From positions 1-64,000 of the forward strand of contig CAYXYF010000010.1 in assembly GCA_964469265.1 (NCBI GenBank): a DNA stretch of 64,000 nucleotides, in the 5' to 3' direction. Shown here piece by piece: positions 53,159-61,169 of the stretch. Origin of the DNA: JAEYZS01 sp964469265 (GTDB lineage: Bacteria > Bdellovibrionota > Bdellovibrionia > Bdellovibrionales > JAEYZS01). Positions within the stretch are counted from its first letter, which is position 1. Each line of letters begins with the position of its first letter. The notes below the pieces were generated by a model. That model did no database searches. It was not told the DNA's origin and was given only the letters and a program-made list of their open reading frames with translations. The position numbers and the translations under genes are program-made.

Positions 53159-54400
53159 TTATACCTTTATCGTTAAACCATCTGCTAAGGTATTTCTATA
53201 AGCCATAATAGCGGGAATGATACCTACGACAATTGAAATTCCAAAAATTCCTGCCATATATATAAGATCATTGGCGGACCAGTTGTAGAGATTAATAGTC
53301 AATCCAAACCTCTGAATTAACGGCTCAGCTAAAATTTTGCTCAATACCAAAGTTAAAAGACCCCCAGAGAGAATTCCTAAAACCGTAATAAAGCATGACT
53401 CAAATACAAAAAGCGAGAATATAAATCTTGGCCGTGCGCCAACGGATCTTAAAATCGCCATCTCACGCCGGCGCTCTTTCAAGCTCGTCAAGAGAACTAA
53501 AAACAAACTCATAAGGCTTGATAAAAAGACCAACATCATCAGCACCGATAATAAACGTTCAATAAAACTCAAGTTCTTCCAAAGGGAAGTTAAGACGATG
53601 CCAGGAAGTGCTGCGGTTAAGGCTTCATTGGAGTAATCGTTGATGAACCTTTGCACTTCAAAAACACTAATTTTTGATTTGAGCTTAATAAAAAAAGCTG
53701 AGACCTGCGTAGGATTTAAATCTTTTGGCGTTGCAACTGGTTCCTTTGAAGGCGCTCCAGATTCCCATCCCACATGAATGGCTTCGATGGCCTCCAAACT
53801 GACATAAAGTGACTGATCCACTGGCGTGAGAGTGCGGTTCAGAATCCCCGTAATTGTAAAAGGCATATCGGAGTGATCTTGGAACGAGACTCCCGTTCCA
53901 TGGGCCAAAATGATCTGGTCACCCACTTTATAATTTAGTTTTTGTGCAACCTCAGCGCCAATAACAACTTCAAAGGTGTTTTCAAAGGCGTTACCCGTAC
54001 GAAGCGACAAGTGTTTTTCACTTCCGTATTTATAATGTTCAAAGAAGCTTTCATTTGTTCCGATCACACGATGTTCGCGATGAGAGTCTCCAAGTGAAAT
54101 GGGAATTGTCCACTCCACTTCGGCGTGATCTTTGACCTGCTGATAACTGTCCCAAGATATACTGTTGATCGGATCTCCGATGTGAAACACCGAATAAAGT
54201 AGGAGTTGAAGAGGGGAGGTGCGGGCACCAGCAATTAAATCAACGCCCGCGATGGTACTATTAAAACTATCCTTCGCGCCAGTTCGGATGCGTTCAAAGG
54301 AGAGTAAGAGCAAAACGCTCAAGGTAATCGATGCAATTGTAAGTAGGGTAGTCAATTTGCGGTTAAGTAAGCTTTTAAGGGTGAGTTTTAGAATTGTCAT
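53159..54400 (-). CDS. ABC transporter permease, FtsX/MacB type
   Basis: A 413-residue membrane protein. One N-terminal helix (about 16-35), a large periplasmic MacB_PCD-like domain (about 40-270) and three C-terminal helices with FtsX pattern (about 280-310, 335-360, 375-400; RRREMAILRSVGARPRFIF). Such permeases pass mechanical signals or extract lipoproteins rather than make a classic channel. Overlaps the ATPase gene by four bases (ATGA). Confidence 0.9.
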   Translation of the reverse strand: MTILKLTLKSLLNRKLTTLLTIASITLSVLLLLSFERIRTGAKDSFNSTIAGVDLIAGARTSPLQLLLYSVFHIGDPINSISWDSYQQVKDHAEVEWTIPISLGDSHREHRVIGTNESFFEHYKYGSEKHLSLRTGNAFENTFEVVIGAEVAQKLNYKVGDQIILAHGTGVSFQDHSDMPFTITGILNRTLTPVDQSLYVSLEAIEAIHVGWESGAPSKEPVATPKDLNPTQVSAFFIKLKSKISVFEVQRFINDYSNEALTAALPGIVLTSLWKNLSFIERLLSVLMMLVFLSSLMSLFLVLLTSLKERRREMAILRSVGARPRFIFSLFVFESCFITVLGILSGGLLTLVLSKILAEPLIQRFGLTINLYNWSANDLIYMAGIFGISIVVGIIPAIMAYRNTLADGLTIKV

Positions 54401-55074
54401 GTTCGGTCCCTTAGAGTTTCAACACGATCAAAATGATCGGTTAGCGTCGGATCATGACTAACGAAAAGCACGGCAGAGTTGGACCGCGCAGTTTCTTTAA
54501 GAAGCAATTCAATAAAGCGGTTTCGGGTATTATGATCGAGGGCAGATGTTGGTTCGTCGGCGATGAGAATTTCAGGAGATCCGTACATGGCTCTTGCTAC
54601 AGCAACGCGCTGTTGCTGTCCCACACTCAACTCCGTGACTGGCTTTTGCATATACACCTTTGGATCAAGCTCTAAGCTCTCAAGGAGTCTGCTGACTTCT
54701 TCCGTGGGGTCTGAAACTTTAGCTGCGCGAATTTTTGAAAAGTCGGCCGAAAGGTATATGTTTTCGAAAACATTTAAAAATGGAATCAAATTGAACTGCT
54801 GAAAAACAAACCCGATATGATCTCCACGAAAAACATCCCGCTGGGATTGTGACATTTCAGAAAAATTATGATTTAGGAGTTTGATCTTTCCACTGCTGGG
54901 TGAAAGCACCCCAGAGATCAGATTAAGTAGCGTTGATTTACCCGAACCTGAGCTTCCTTGAATAAATATTTTCTCTCCGCGGTGGCATTTGAGTTCTGGA
55001 AGGTTGATAAGAGGGTCTTCTTGCAAGCTCCAGCGGAATTTTAAATTTTCAATATGAATGGCAGAGTCTTGCAT
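54397..55074 (-). CDS. ABC transporter ATP-binding protein, LolD/MacB type
   Basis: Powers the adjacent permease. The 225-residue ATPase has Walker A IQGSSGSGKSTLLNL, Q-loop FVFQQFNLIPFL, signature ELSVGQQQRVAVARA, Walker B ILIADEPTSALD and H-loop VLFVSHD. Sequence type matches LolD/MacB partners of FtsX-like permeases. It sits between a DUF2796 gene (14 bases upstream) and the permease gene. Confidence 0.94.
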   Translation of the reverse strand: MQDSAIHIENLKFRWSLQEDPLINLPELKCHRGEKIFIQGSSGSGKSTLLNLISGVLSPSSGKIKLLNHNFSEMSQSQRDVFRGDHIGFVFQQFNLIPFLNVFENIYLSADFSKIRAAKVSDPTEEVSRLLESLELDPKVYMQKPVTELSVGQQQRVAVARAMYGSPEILIADEPTSALDHNTRNRFIELLLKETARSNSAVLFVSHDPTLTDHFDRVETLRDRT

Positions 55075-55088
55075 TTTAAAGTCAACTT

Positions 55089-55565
55089 CTAGAGTTGGAA
55101 TTTGGAATCAGTAGGTTTGAGTTTAATCTCTTTCTGGGTCTTTCCGCTCACAACGTGAACAGTGACCTCTTTAAAGCTATCAATATCGCGAAACAAATTA
55201 ACGTCGATACTTTTTATGGAAGTCACGTCTTTACATTTGTATGTTGTCTGGTAAGCGTAGTCCGTGTGTCCCTTAGATTGGGTAGCGGTTTCAAGGGTTC
55301 TATTTGTGATACTGCAGTGACCCTCGGGTTCAAGGGTCAGAATAATGTATTCTTCTTTAAGAAGTTTGCTAACTTGCTCAAGCTTTTCCTTATGGTCCTT
55401 AGTTTTTGGTTCACCTTCAAATCCGAAGAGATCCATTCCGGGAGCTACAAGTTTTGCTTTTAGAACATCCTTATCAGCAACGATTTCAAGTTTTGCACTG
55501 CTGTGCTTATGAGCATGTGCCCACAAGCCTGTTGCCAAAATAAGGGAAACGATTAGTATCTTCAT
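55089..55565 (-). CDS. DUF2796 (ZrgA-like) exported protein
   Basis: A 158-residue protein with a signal peptide (KILIVSLILATGLWAHA) followed by His-rich HAHKHSS, then the family-typical LVAPGMDLFGFEGEPKTK. It lacks the long His-rich linker of some members but keeps two mid-protein Cys (GHCSIT, YKCKDV). Members of this family are Zn-binding proteins linked to Zur-regulated transport in Vibrio (ZrgA). The neighbouring DUF3299, permease and ATPase genes match that type of cluster. I cannot confirm a Zur site here. Overlaps the acyl-CoA dehydrogenase gene by four bases. Confidence 0.8.
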   Translation of the reverse strand: MKILIVSLILATGLWAHAHKHSSAKLEIVADKDVLKAKLVAPGMDLFGFEGEPKTKDHKEKLEQVSKLLKEEYIILTLEPEGHCSITNRTLETATQSKGHTDYAYQTTYKCKDVTSIKSIDVNLFRDIDSFKEVTVHVVSGKTQKEIKLKPTDSKFQL

Positions 55566-56716
55566 GAAAGTTCCATTTTCGCAATTGTTTGCAATTGCAT
55601 GTTGCTTGTGCCCTCATAAATTTGCCCAATTTTTGCATCACGGAAGAATTTTTCCACAGGATACTCTTTTGTAAATCCGTTTCCGCCAAAAAGATCAACA
55701 GCCATGGAGCTAATTTTTTCAGCGGCTTTCGATGCATAGTATTTTGCGATAGCTGCCTCTTTAACAAAGTCTTTTCCGCTATCCTTTAAGCGGGCAGCGT
55801 TGTAAACGAGGAGTCTTGAAGCTTCAAGCTCGATGCGCATCTCTGCGATCTGAAATTGCACACCTTGAAACTTAGCAATAGGTGCACCAAATTGCTCCCG
55901 CGTCTGAACATACTTTACCGCGGCTTCGTAGGCACCTTGGGCAATTCCTACCATTTGTGCGCCAATTCCGATGCGGCCTTCGTTGAGAGTTTCGATTGCA
56001 ACTTTATAACCTTTTCCGATTTCACCAAGAACATTCTCTTTAGGTACTTTGCAGTTTTCAAAAAGAAGTTCGCAAGTTGAAGACGCTCTAATCCCAAGCT
56101 TGTCCTCTTTTTTCCCGACGGTAAATCCTTCAAAGCCTTTTTCAACAAGGAAGCACGTAATACCTTTGTAGCCCTTTGAAGGATCAAGGTTTGCAAAACA
56201 CAAAAAGAGGGACGCTTCATTGGCGTTTGTAATCCAAAGTTTGTTTCCGTTTAAAACATAGTGATCGCCTTTATCTTCGGCGCGGAGTTTTAAAGCAAAA
56301 GCATCACTTCCGCTTCCTGATTCAGAAAGTGCGTAAGCCCCAACCCACTCTTGCGCAAGTTTTGGAAGATATTTTTCTTTGATGGCTTCGCTTCCCCATT
56401 TTAGGAAAGCGTTTGTAACGAGAGTATTTTGGACATCAAGTAAAACACTGACGGATCCATCAACTCTTGCAAGTTCTTCTACTGCAAGACATGCCATGGT
56501 GAGAGTGCTTGCTGCTCCTCCATATTGCTCTGGAGACTCAATGCCCATGAGGCCCATTTCAAAAAGCTTTTGAACGATCTCAGGTTTCATCTCAGCTTTT
56601 TCATCCATCTCGGTGACATAAGGTTTGATTTCGTTTTCAGCAAAAGATCGGACCGCATCTTTGAATGCTAATTCATCTTCAGTAAAATCAGAGAGGGCTG
56701 GCTGGTGTGTGCTCAC
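55562..56716 (-). CDS. Acyl-CoA dehydrogenase
   Basis: FAD-dependent alpha,beta-desaturation of an acyl-CoA. The 384-residue protein has the signatures GAYALSESGSGSDAF, KLWITNANEA, EGRIGIGAQMVGIAQGAYEAA, YVQTREQFGAPIA, and a C-terminal QIYEGTSNMQLQT with the catalytic Glu368, as in short-chain and branched-chain enzymes. Chain preference cannot be set. GTG start with AGGAG upstream. It is first in the run containing the ABC cluster, though this link may be only physical. Confidence 0.94.
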   Translation of the reverse strand: MSTHQPALSDFTEDELAFKDAVRSFAENEIKPYVTEMDEKAEMKPEIVQKLFEMGLMGIESPEQYGGAASTLTMACLAVEELARVDGSVSVLLDVQNTLVTNAFLKWGSEAIKEKYLPKLAQEWVGAYALSESGSGSDAFALKLRAEDKGDHYVLNGNKLWITNANEASLFLCFANLDPSKGYKGITCFLVEKGFEGFTVGKKEDKLGIRASSTCELLFENCKVPKENVLGEIGKGYKVAIETLNEGRIGIGAQMVGIAQGAYEAAVKYVQTREQFGAPIAKFQGVQFQIAEMRIELEASRLLVYNAARLKDSGKDFVKEAAIAKYYASKAAEKISSMAVDLFGGNGFTKEYPVEKFFRDAKIGQIYEGTSNMQLQTIAKMELS

Positions 56717-56873
56717 AAAAATCTCCTAAGTTCAATGGTAAAGCATGAGTGCTTAAATGACTTTAAAACTGTAAATGACTTACATTATCAAGGGCAAATC
56801 GTCATCAAACCATTTTTGATCACGCTCTGCATCTATGCTGTTCTTTCCATCTGATAAAAGCTACTTTTAAAAT

Positions 56874-57392
56874 ATGTCGAATAAAATTATCCGAGTACTT
56901 ATAGCAAAGCCAGGGCTTGATGGTCACGATCGCGGCGCAAAAGTTGTTGCGCGCGGTCTACGTGATGCGGGCTTTGAAGTGATCTATACAGGCCTTCACC
57001 AAACTCCAGAAATGATTGTGCAATCTGCTCTGCAGGAGGACGTCGACGTCCTCGGCTTATCGATTCTCTCTGGCGCACATATTCCGCTGGTCAAAGCCAT
57101 CTTAGCACTTATGAAAAAAGAAAAGCTCAGTACTCCAGTTTTTGTTGGTGGAATCATCCCTCAAGACGACGGTAAACTTCTTATGAAAAGTGGTGTTCAA
57201 GCAGTGTTTGGTCCCGGGTCTACCATGGCAGAAATTTCTGAGAGAATTAAAAACTTTCTTTCAACGCCAAAAAAATCAAGCGCTTCAAAAAAGAAAGTCG
57301 CAACTAACGCAACTAAAAAGAAAGCTAAAAAAACTACGAAGAGAGCGACCTCACCGAAGAAAAAATCAAAAAAGAAAAAGGTAAGAAGATAA
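56874..57392 (+). CDS. Stand-alone cobalamin (B12)-binding domain protein
   Basis: A 172-residue protein resembling the C-terminal domain of methylmalonyl-CoA mutase: RVLIAKPGLDGHDRGAKVVARG with the DxHxxG motif (Asp16, His18, Gly21), VDVLGLSILSGAH and VFVGGIIPQDD, GVQAVFGPGS. It would pair with a separate catalytic subunit not in the window. Residues about 129-172 form an extremely Lys-rich tail (SKKKVATNATKKKAKK, SPKKKSKKKKVRR), not part of the fold. The stop shares a base with the start of the next gene. Nearby acyl-CoA dehydrogenase fits propionate/branched-chain catabolism. Confidence 0.88.
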   Translation: MSNKIIRVLIAKPGLDGHDRGAKVVARGLRDAGFEVIYTGLHQTPEMIVQSALQEDVDVLGLSILSGAHIPLVKAILALMKKEKLSTPVFVGGIIPQDDGKLLMKSGVQAVFGPGSTMAEISERIKNFLSTPKKSSASKKKVATNATKKKAKKTTKRATSPKKKSKKKKVRR

Positions 57393-58048
57393 TGGATTTA
57401 CATGAGTATGGTGCGCGCATCGCCCTGATCTATGTTCCGCTTCTTTTTTCACTCTGTGTTCATGAGTATGCCCATGGTTTGGTAGCAAAATGGAAAGGCG
57501 ATAATACCGCTGATCTTCAGGGCCGTTTAAATCTAAATCCAGTCTCCCATGCTGATCCCATCGGAACACTGGTTCTACCTCTATCGATGCTCTATTTTAA
57601 CGGCCCTATTATTGGTTGGGGTAAACCCGTTCCTGTGGATGAGCGCAATTTAAAAAATCCACGTTCGGATATGTTTTGGGTGGCATTTGCGGGACCAATT
57701 TCGAACGTGATCATGGCAATTTTCGGAGCTTTTTTAGCGGCTGTGGTAATGACATACTTTAATACTCAAACCTACTCTAGTGCGCTCCATAATTTTTCAA
57801 TCGCCTTTGTTCGCATCAATCTTTTATTGGCGATTTTTAATATGATTCCAGTTCATCCGCTGGATGGTGGTAAGGTTTTAGCCCGCTTCCTTCCGCAGCA
57901 TGTGAATGACAAACTTGAAGCCAACCAAACCATGTCAGGAATGATATTGATGTTCCTAATGTTATCGGGAATGTTGGCGTTTTTATTCCAACCCATCGGC
58001 ATAATCTCGTATTACCTCGTGGCGTTCATGCAGGTGTTGATCGCTTAA
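57392..58048 (+). CDS. Site-2 protease family (M50) membrane metalloprotease
   Basis: A 218-residue integral membrane protein with about five hydrophobic helices. The zinc site is LCVHEYAHGLVA (His24, Glu25, His28) and the third ligand motif is NMIPVHPLDGGK with Asp158. There is no PDZ domain, which marks the small Rv/ YwhC-like group of uncertain substrate. It starts at the last base of the B12-protein stop codon (TAATGG), so translation is coupled. Confidence 0.9.
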   Translation: MDLHEYGARIALIYVPLLFSLCVHEYAHGLVAKWKGDNTADLQGRLNLNPVSHADPIGTLVLPLSMLYFNGPIIGWGKPVPVDERNLKNPRSDMFWVAFAGPISNVIMAIFGAFLAAVVMTYFNTQTYSSALHNFSIAFVRINLLLAIFNMIPVHPLDGGKVLARFLPQHVNDKLEANQTMSGMILMFLMLSGMLAFLFQPIGIISYYLVAFMQVLIA

Positions 58049-58116
58049 ATGTTTAGAAATTTAAGCAACTTGCATCTCTATTGCGATACGTCAACGTCTG
58101 AGCTATAAACGAGGTA

Positions 58117-58698
58117 ATGAAAAACTTATTACTACTGACCTTTTTCGTATTAACAACGGCCTGTTCTAAGCAGGGCGAAAACCCCCTTGATGATTTTGAC
58201 CCGAAGGCTCCCGATGCTGCAGAAAAACTTGAGGAGATGGATCGAGAGTACCGTGAAGACACGGGTGAGAGCCCATTTATTCCAACCAACCCAGGAAACT
58301 GTTACCAAATGGAATGTCCGTTGTTTGTCTACGTCAATAAAGACGCCCAAACGCTTTACCTCTACAATCGAGGCGAGTTAATAGGTGAGTGGGACGTTTC
58401 CAGTGGCGAGGGACAATATGAAACTCCTGACTTTGATCGTCGTCCTAATGGTCGAATATATAATGCCTACACTTCAAAACGATTTCCTGGCGGTAACTAT
58501 CAGGGCTTGGGCAATATGCCGTATGCAGTGTTTATTGAGGGCGGTTATGCCATCCATGGAACCACCGTCGGAAACTGGGAGAAACTTGGCCAAAAAGCTT
58601 CCCACGGCTGCATAAGAATCCACCCCGACAATGCAAAATTTTTGAATTCTTTGGTTCGTCAGTATGGCATCTCCAACACATGGATATTGGTGGATTAG
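58117..58698 (+). CDS. L,D-transpeptidase lipoprotein (YkuD domain)
   Basis: Likely makes 3-3 crosslinks or attaches proteins to peptidoglycan. The 193-residue product has a lipobox (LTTAC, Cys16). The YkuD domain (about 68-190) begins FVYVNKDAQTLYLY and has the active site: AIHGTTVGNW with His147 and KASHGCIRIH with His163 and nucleophile Cys165. Lipid anchoring would fix it at a membrane facing the peptidoglycan. GAGGTA precedes the ATG. It is separated from the M50 gene by 68 bases. Confidence 0.93.
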   Translation: MKNLLLLTFFVLTTACSKQGENPLDDFDPKAPDAAEKLEEMDREYREDTGESPFIPTNPGNCYQMECPLFVYVNKDAQTLYLYNRGELIGEWDVSSGEGQYETPDFDRRPNGRIYNAYTSKRFPGGNYQGLGNMPYAVFIEGGYAIHGTTVGNWEKLGQKASHGCIRIHPDNAKFLNSLVRQYGISNTWILVD

Positions 58699-58833
58699 TC
58701 AGCTCAAAATTAGGGCATGTTTGCGAGTTGTTTTCTGAAAAAATAGCTATAACCTGTGATAAATCAAAAATTTACGATTTAACGCTTAAAAAGTGCTTGA
58801 AGCGGGGTGAAAAAACCACTTCAATGGTAGTTA

Positions 58834-59949
58834 ATGTCAGGCCTACACGTAAGTATAGAACAATTTGAAGGTCCATTAGCGCTCTTGCTTTACCTTATTC
58901 GTAAAGAGGAGATGGATATTTATGATATTCCGATTCATCGGATCACTCAGAAGTATCTTGAGCATATCAAGATGTTAAAGAAGCTCGATCTTGAGGGAGC
59001 TGGTGACTTTATCACCATGGCCGCAACGCTGATCCACATTAAATCAAAGATGCTTTTACCTCAGTACGATCAAGAAAATGAGGAAATGCCCGAGGACCCA
59101 CGCAAAGAACTTGTTCAACGCCTGGTTGAATACCAACGCTACCAAAATGCTTCAAAGGAAATGTTGAATCGTTCGATTTTAAATCGGGATGTTTGGAGAC
59201 GCGGTTTTAAAGAAGATATCGTCTTAGAGCAAAACCAAGATGTGGAGCTTGATGAAAGTGGTCTTTTTGGCTTAATTGCAGCCTATCGTTCGACTGTACG
59301 AGCGGCAATGAAGCGTGTCCACCGTGTTGCAAAGAAGGGGCAATCCATTGCTTCTCGAATTCTTGAGATAAGGGATCTTCTTATCCCAGGTGAGCGCCGA
59401 GTGATGAAAGATCTTATTGCTGCCGACGAAATGTCTAAGAACAAACTTTTAGTTACTTTTTTAAGTATGCTAGAACTTGCGAAGATGGGTTTTGTGAGAG
59501 TATTCCAGTCTGAACCTTATGCAGATATCCATGTAGAACCTCTGCGAGCGATTGACCGTGATGTCATCCAGAGAGCGGAATCCTATGAGTCTGACGATGC
59601 CGATGGAGCTGCAAATGCAATCCTATCAAAAGGTGAAGAGATTTTAAAAGCCGAGGCCGAAAGAATTGCCCAAGTTGTTGAGCAGCCTGCTAACAATGAG
59701 CAGCTTACGCTTTCTCCAGAGGCGACAATTAAACGAGTTGATGAATTAATTCGTGAAGACGAATCTGCAACAGACGAGGATATTATGTCAGCAGAAAAAG
59801 AATTGGGATTTGAATCCCCAGAAGGTGGCTTCGACGGTGAAGTTGTGACGTCAATGGAACCCATCGAAGATATTATTAAGGAAAGCTTACTCAAGGAAGA
59901 AGAAGTTGAGCTTTTAGAGACGGAAGAAATTAAAGACGCCGAGTTATAA
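58834..59949 (+). CDS. scpA: Segregation and condensation protein A
   Basis: Kleisin subunit of the SMC-ScpAB condensin. Core features: SIEQFEGPLALLLYLIRKEEMDIYDIPI at the start, KKLDLEGAGDFITMAATLIHIKSKMLLP, then a winged-helix end about 190-235 (LLVTFLSMLELAKMGFVRVFQ). It is 371 residues, longer than the usual ~250, because of an acidic C-terminal tail (about 245-371). scpB follows eight bases downstream. No obvious ribosome-binding site stands before the ATG. Confidence 0.95.
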   Translation: MSGLHVSIEQFEGPLALLLYLIRKEEMDIYDIPIHRITQKYLEHIKMLKKLDLEGAGDFITMAATLIHIKSKMLLPQYDQENEEMPEDPRKELVQRLVEYQRYQNASKEMLNRSILNRDVWRRGFKEDIVLEQNQDVELDESGLFGLIAAYRSTVRAAMKRVHRVAKKGQSIASRILEIRDLLIPGERRVMKDLIAADEMSKNKLLVTFLSMLELAKMGFVRVFQSEPYADIHVEPLRAIDRDVIQRAESYESDDADGAANAILSKGEEILKAEAERIAQVVEQPANNEQLTLSPEATIKRVDELIREDESATDEDIMSAEKELGFESPEGGFDGEVVTSMEPIEDIIKESLLKEEEVELLETEEIKDAEL

Positions 59950-59957
59950 AGGGAATC

Positions 59958-61169
59958 ATGTCAGATAACGAGATTCAAAACGACGAAATAGCAAATGAAG
60001 TTAATGTTGAAGCTGATGCAGAGGAAACTGAGTTCGCTCAGAATCAAACTGATGAAGAAGTCGCTGCGCTGATGGAGAAGGAGGGCCTTCATGCCGCTCC
60101 TGAAGAGAAAGAAGAAGAAGTCTTTATTGAAGAAGACCGCTTAAAATCTCTTCTTGAGAGTATTTTATTTTCATCTCCGAAGCCTATGACCTTTGATACA
60201 ATTAAATCTGTATTTAAAGGGACAAGTGTTTCCACTAAGCAGCTTCGCCGTGCGATGGAAAGTTATGCGTCGGACTTAGCAAGTTTTGATCGTGGAGTTT
60301 ACATTGAAGAAATCGCTGGTGGATACCAGTTACGAACAAAACTTGAGAACGCAGATTTTCTAAAAAACGTGGTGAAGCAAAAACCATTTAGAATCTCTGG
60401 CCCAAGTATGGAAGTTCTTGCCATCGTGGCATACAAACAGCCTTGCATTAAAGCGGAGGTGGATACCATCCGTGGTGTGGAGTCTGGCCACCTTATCCGT
60501 GTTTTGATGGACAAAGGGCTTCTGCAATTTGACGGAAAGTCGGATCTACCTGGAAAGCCAATGCTTTACAAAACGACGAAAAAATTCCTAGAGGTATTTG
60601 GTCTAAGAAACATTCGCGAACTCCCATCTCTTGAGGAAATCGATCAATTGATTCCAGAGGGCATCGGTGGCGAAGAAGAAGACACAAAAACCCTAGATAT
60701 TTTAACTGGGGAATTGTCTTTAGATTACGGCGCACGTGATGCTGAAGCAGAAGAGGAATTCAGTAAGATTACTGACCGTCTCTCAGAGATTTCGACTTCC
60801 AGTGAATACTTTGAAAAAGAAAAAGAGCGCCTTCGTTTACAAAAAGAAAAAGATAAAGCCGACGATATTCGCGAACGAATTATCATGGGTCAATCTGTTG
60901 AAGAGCGTGAAATCAACTGGCTTAAAAAATTTGAAGACCGCTTAGCCGCTTTAGAGCAGGGCGAAGTCGCGCCAGCTGAAGTCGAAGCGCAAGCGTCTGA
61001 AGAAGCTGAAGCTGTTGCTCCTGCAGCTGAAACAGCTGAAGCAGTTAAAGCATCTGGACAACCTGAAGAAGTAAAAAAAGAAAATGTTTCAACTCTTGCT
61101 TCTGCCGCATCGGATGCTTTTAAAGCCTTTGATGACGCTGACGATGCAAAAAATAAAATCGACGTTTAA
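59958..61169 (+). CDS. scpB: Segregation and condensation protein B, extended
   Basis: Dimeric winged-helix partner of ScpA. The core (about 55-230) has LKSLLESILFSSPKPMTFDTI, GGYQLRTK, SMEVLAIVAYKQPCIKAEVDTIRGVES and LYKTTKKFLEVFGLRNIRELPSLEEI, clear ScpB landmarks. The protein is 403 residues against about 190-220 in most bacteria: an acidic N-terminal extension (1-50) and a C-terminal region with a coiled coil (about 270-330) and an Ala/Glu-rich low-complexity end. AAAGGGAATC precedes the ATG. Its 3' end overlaps the flavoprotein gene by four bases. Confidence 0.94.
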   Translation: MSDNEIQNDEIANEVNVEADAEETEFAQNQTDEEVAALMEKEGLHAAPEEKEEEVFIEEDRLKSLLESILFSSPKPMTFDTIKSVFKGTSVSTKQLRRAMESYASDLASFDRGVYIEEIAGGYQLRTKLENADFLKNVVKQKPFRISGPSMEVLAIVAYKQPCIKAEVDTIRGVESGHLIRVLMDKGLLQFDGKSDLPGKPMLYKTTKKFLEVFGLRNIRELPSLEEIDQLIPEGIGGEEEDTKTLDILTGELSLDYGARDAEAEEEFSKITDRLSEISTSSEYFEKEKERLRLQKEKDKADDIRERIIMGQSVEEREINWLKKFEDRLAALEQGEVAPAEVEAQASEEAEAVAPAAETAEAVKASGQPEEVKKENVSTLASAASDAFKAFDDADDAKNKIDV

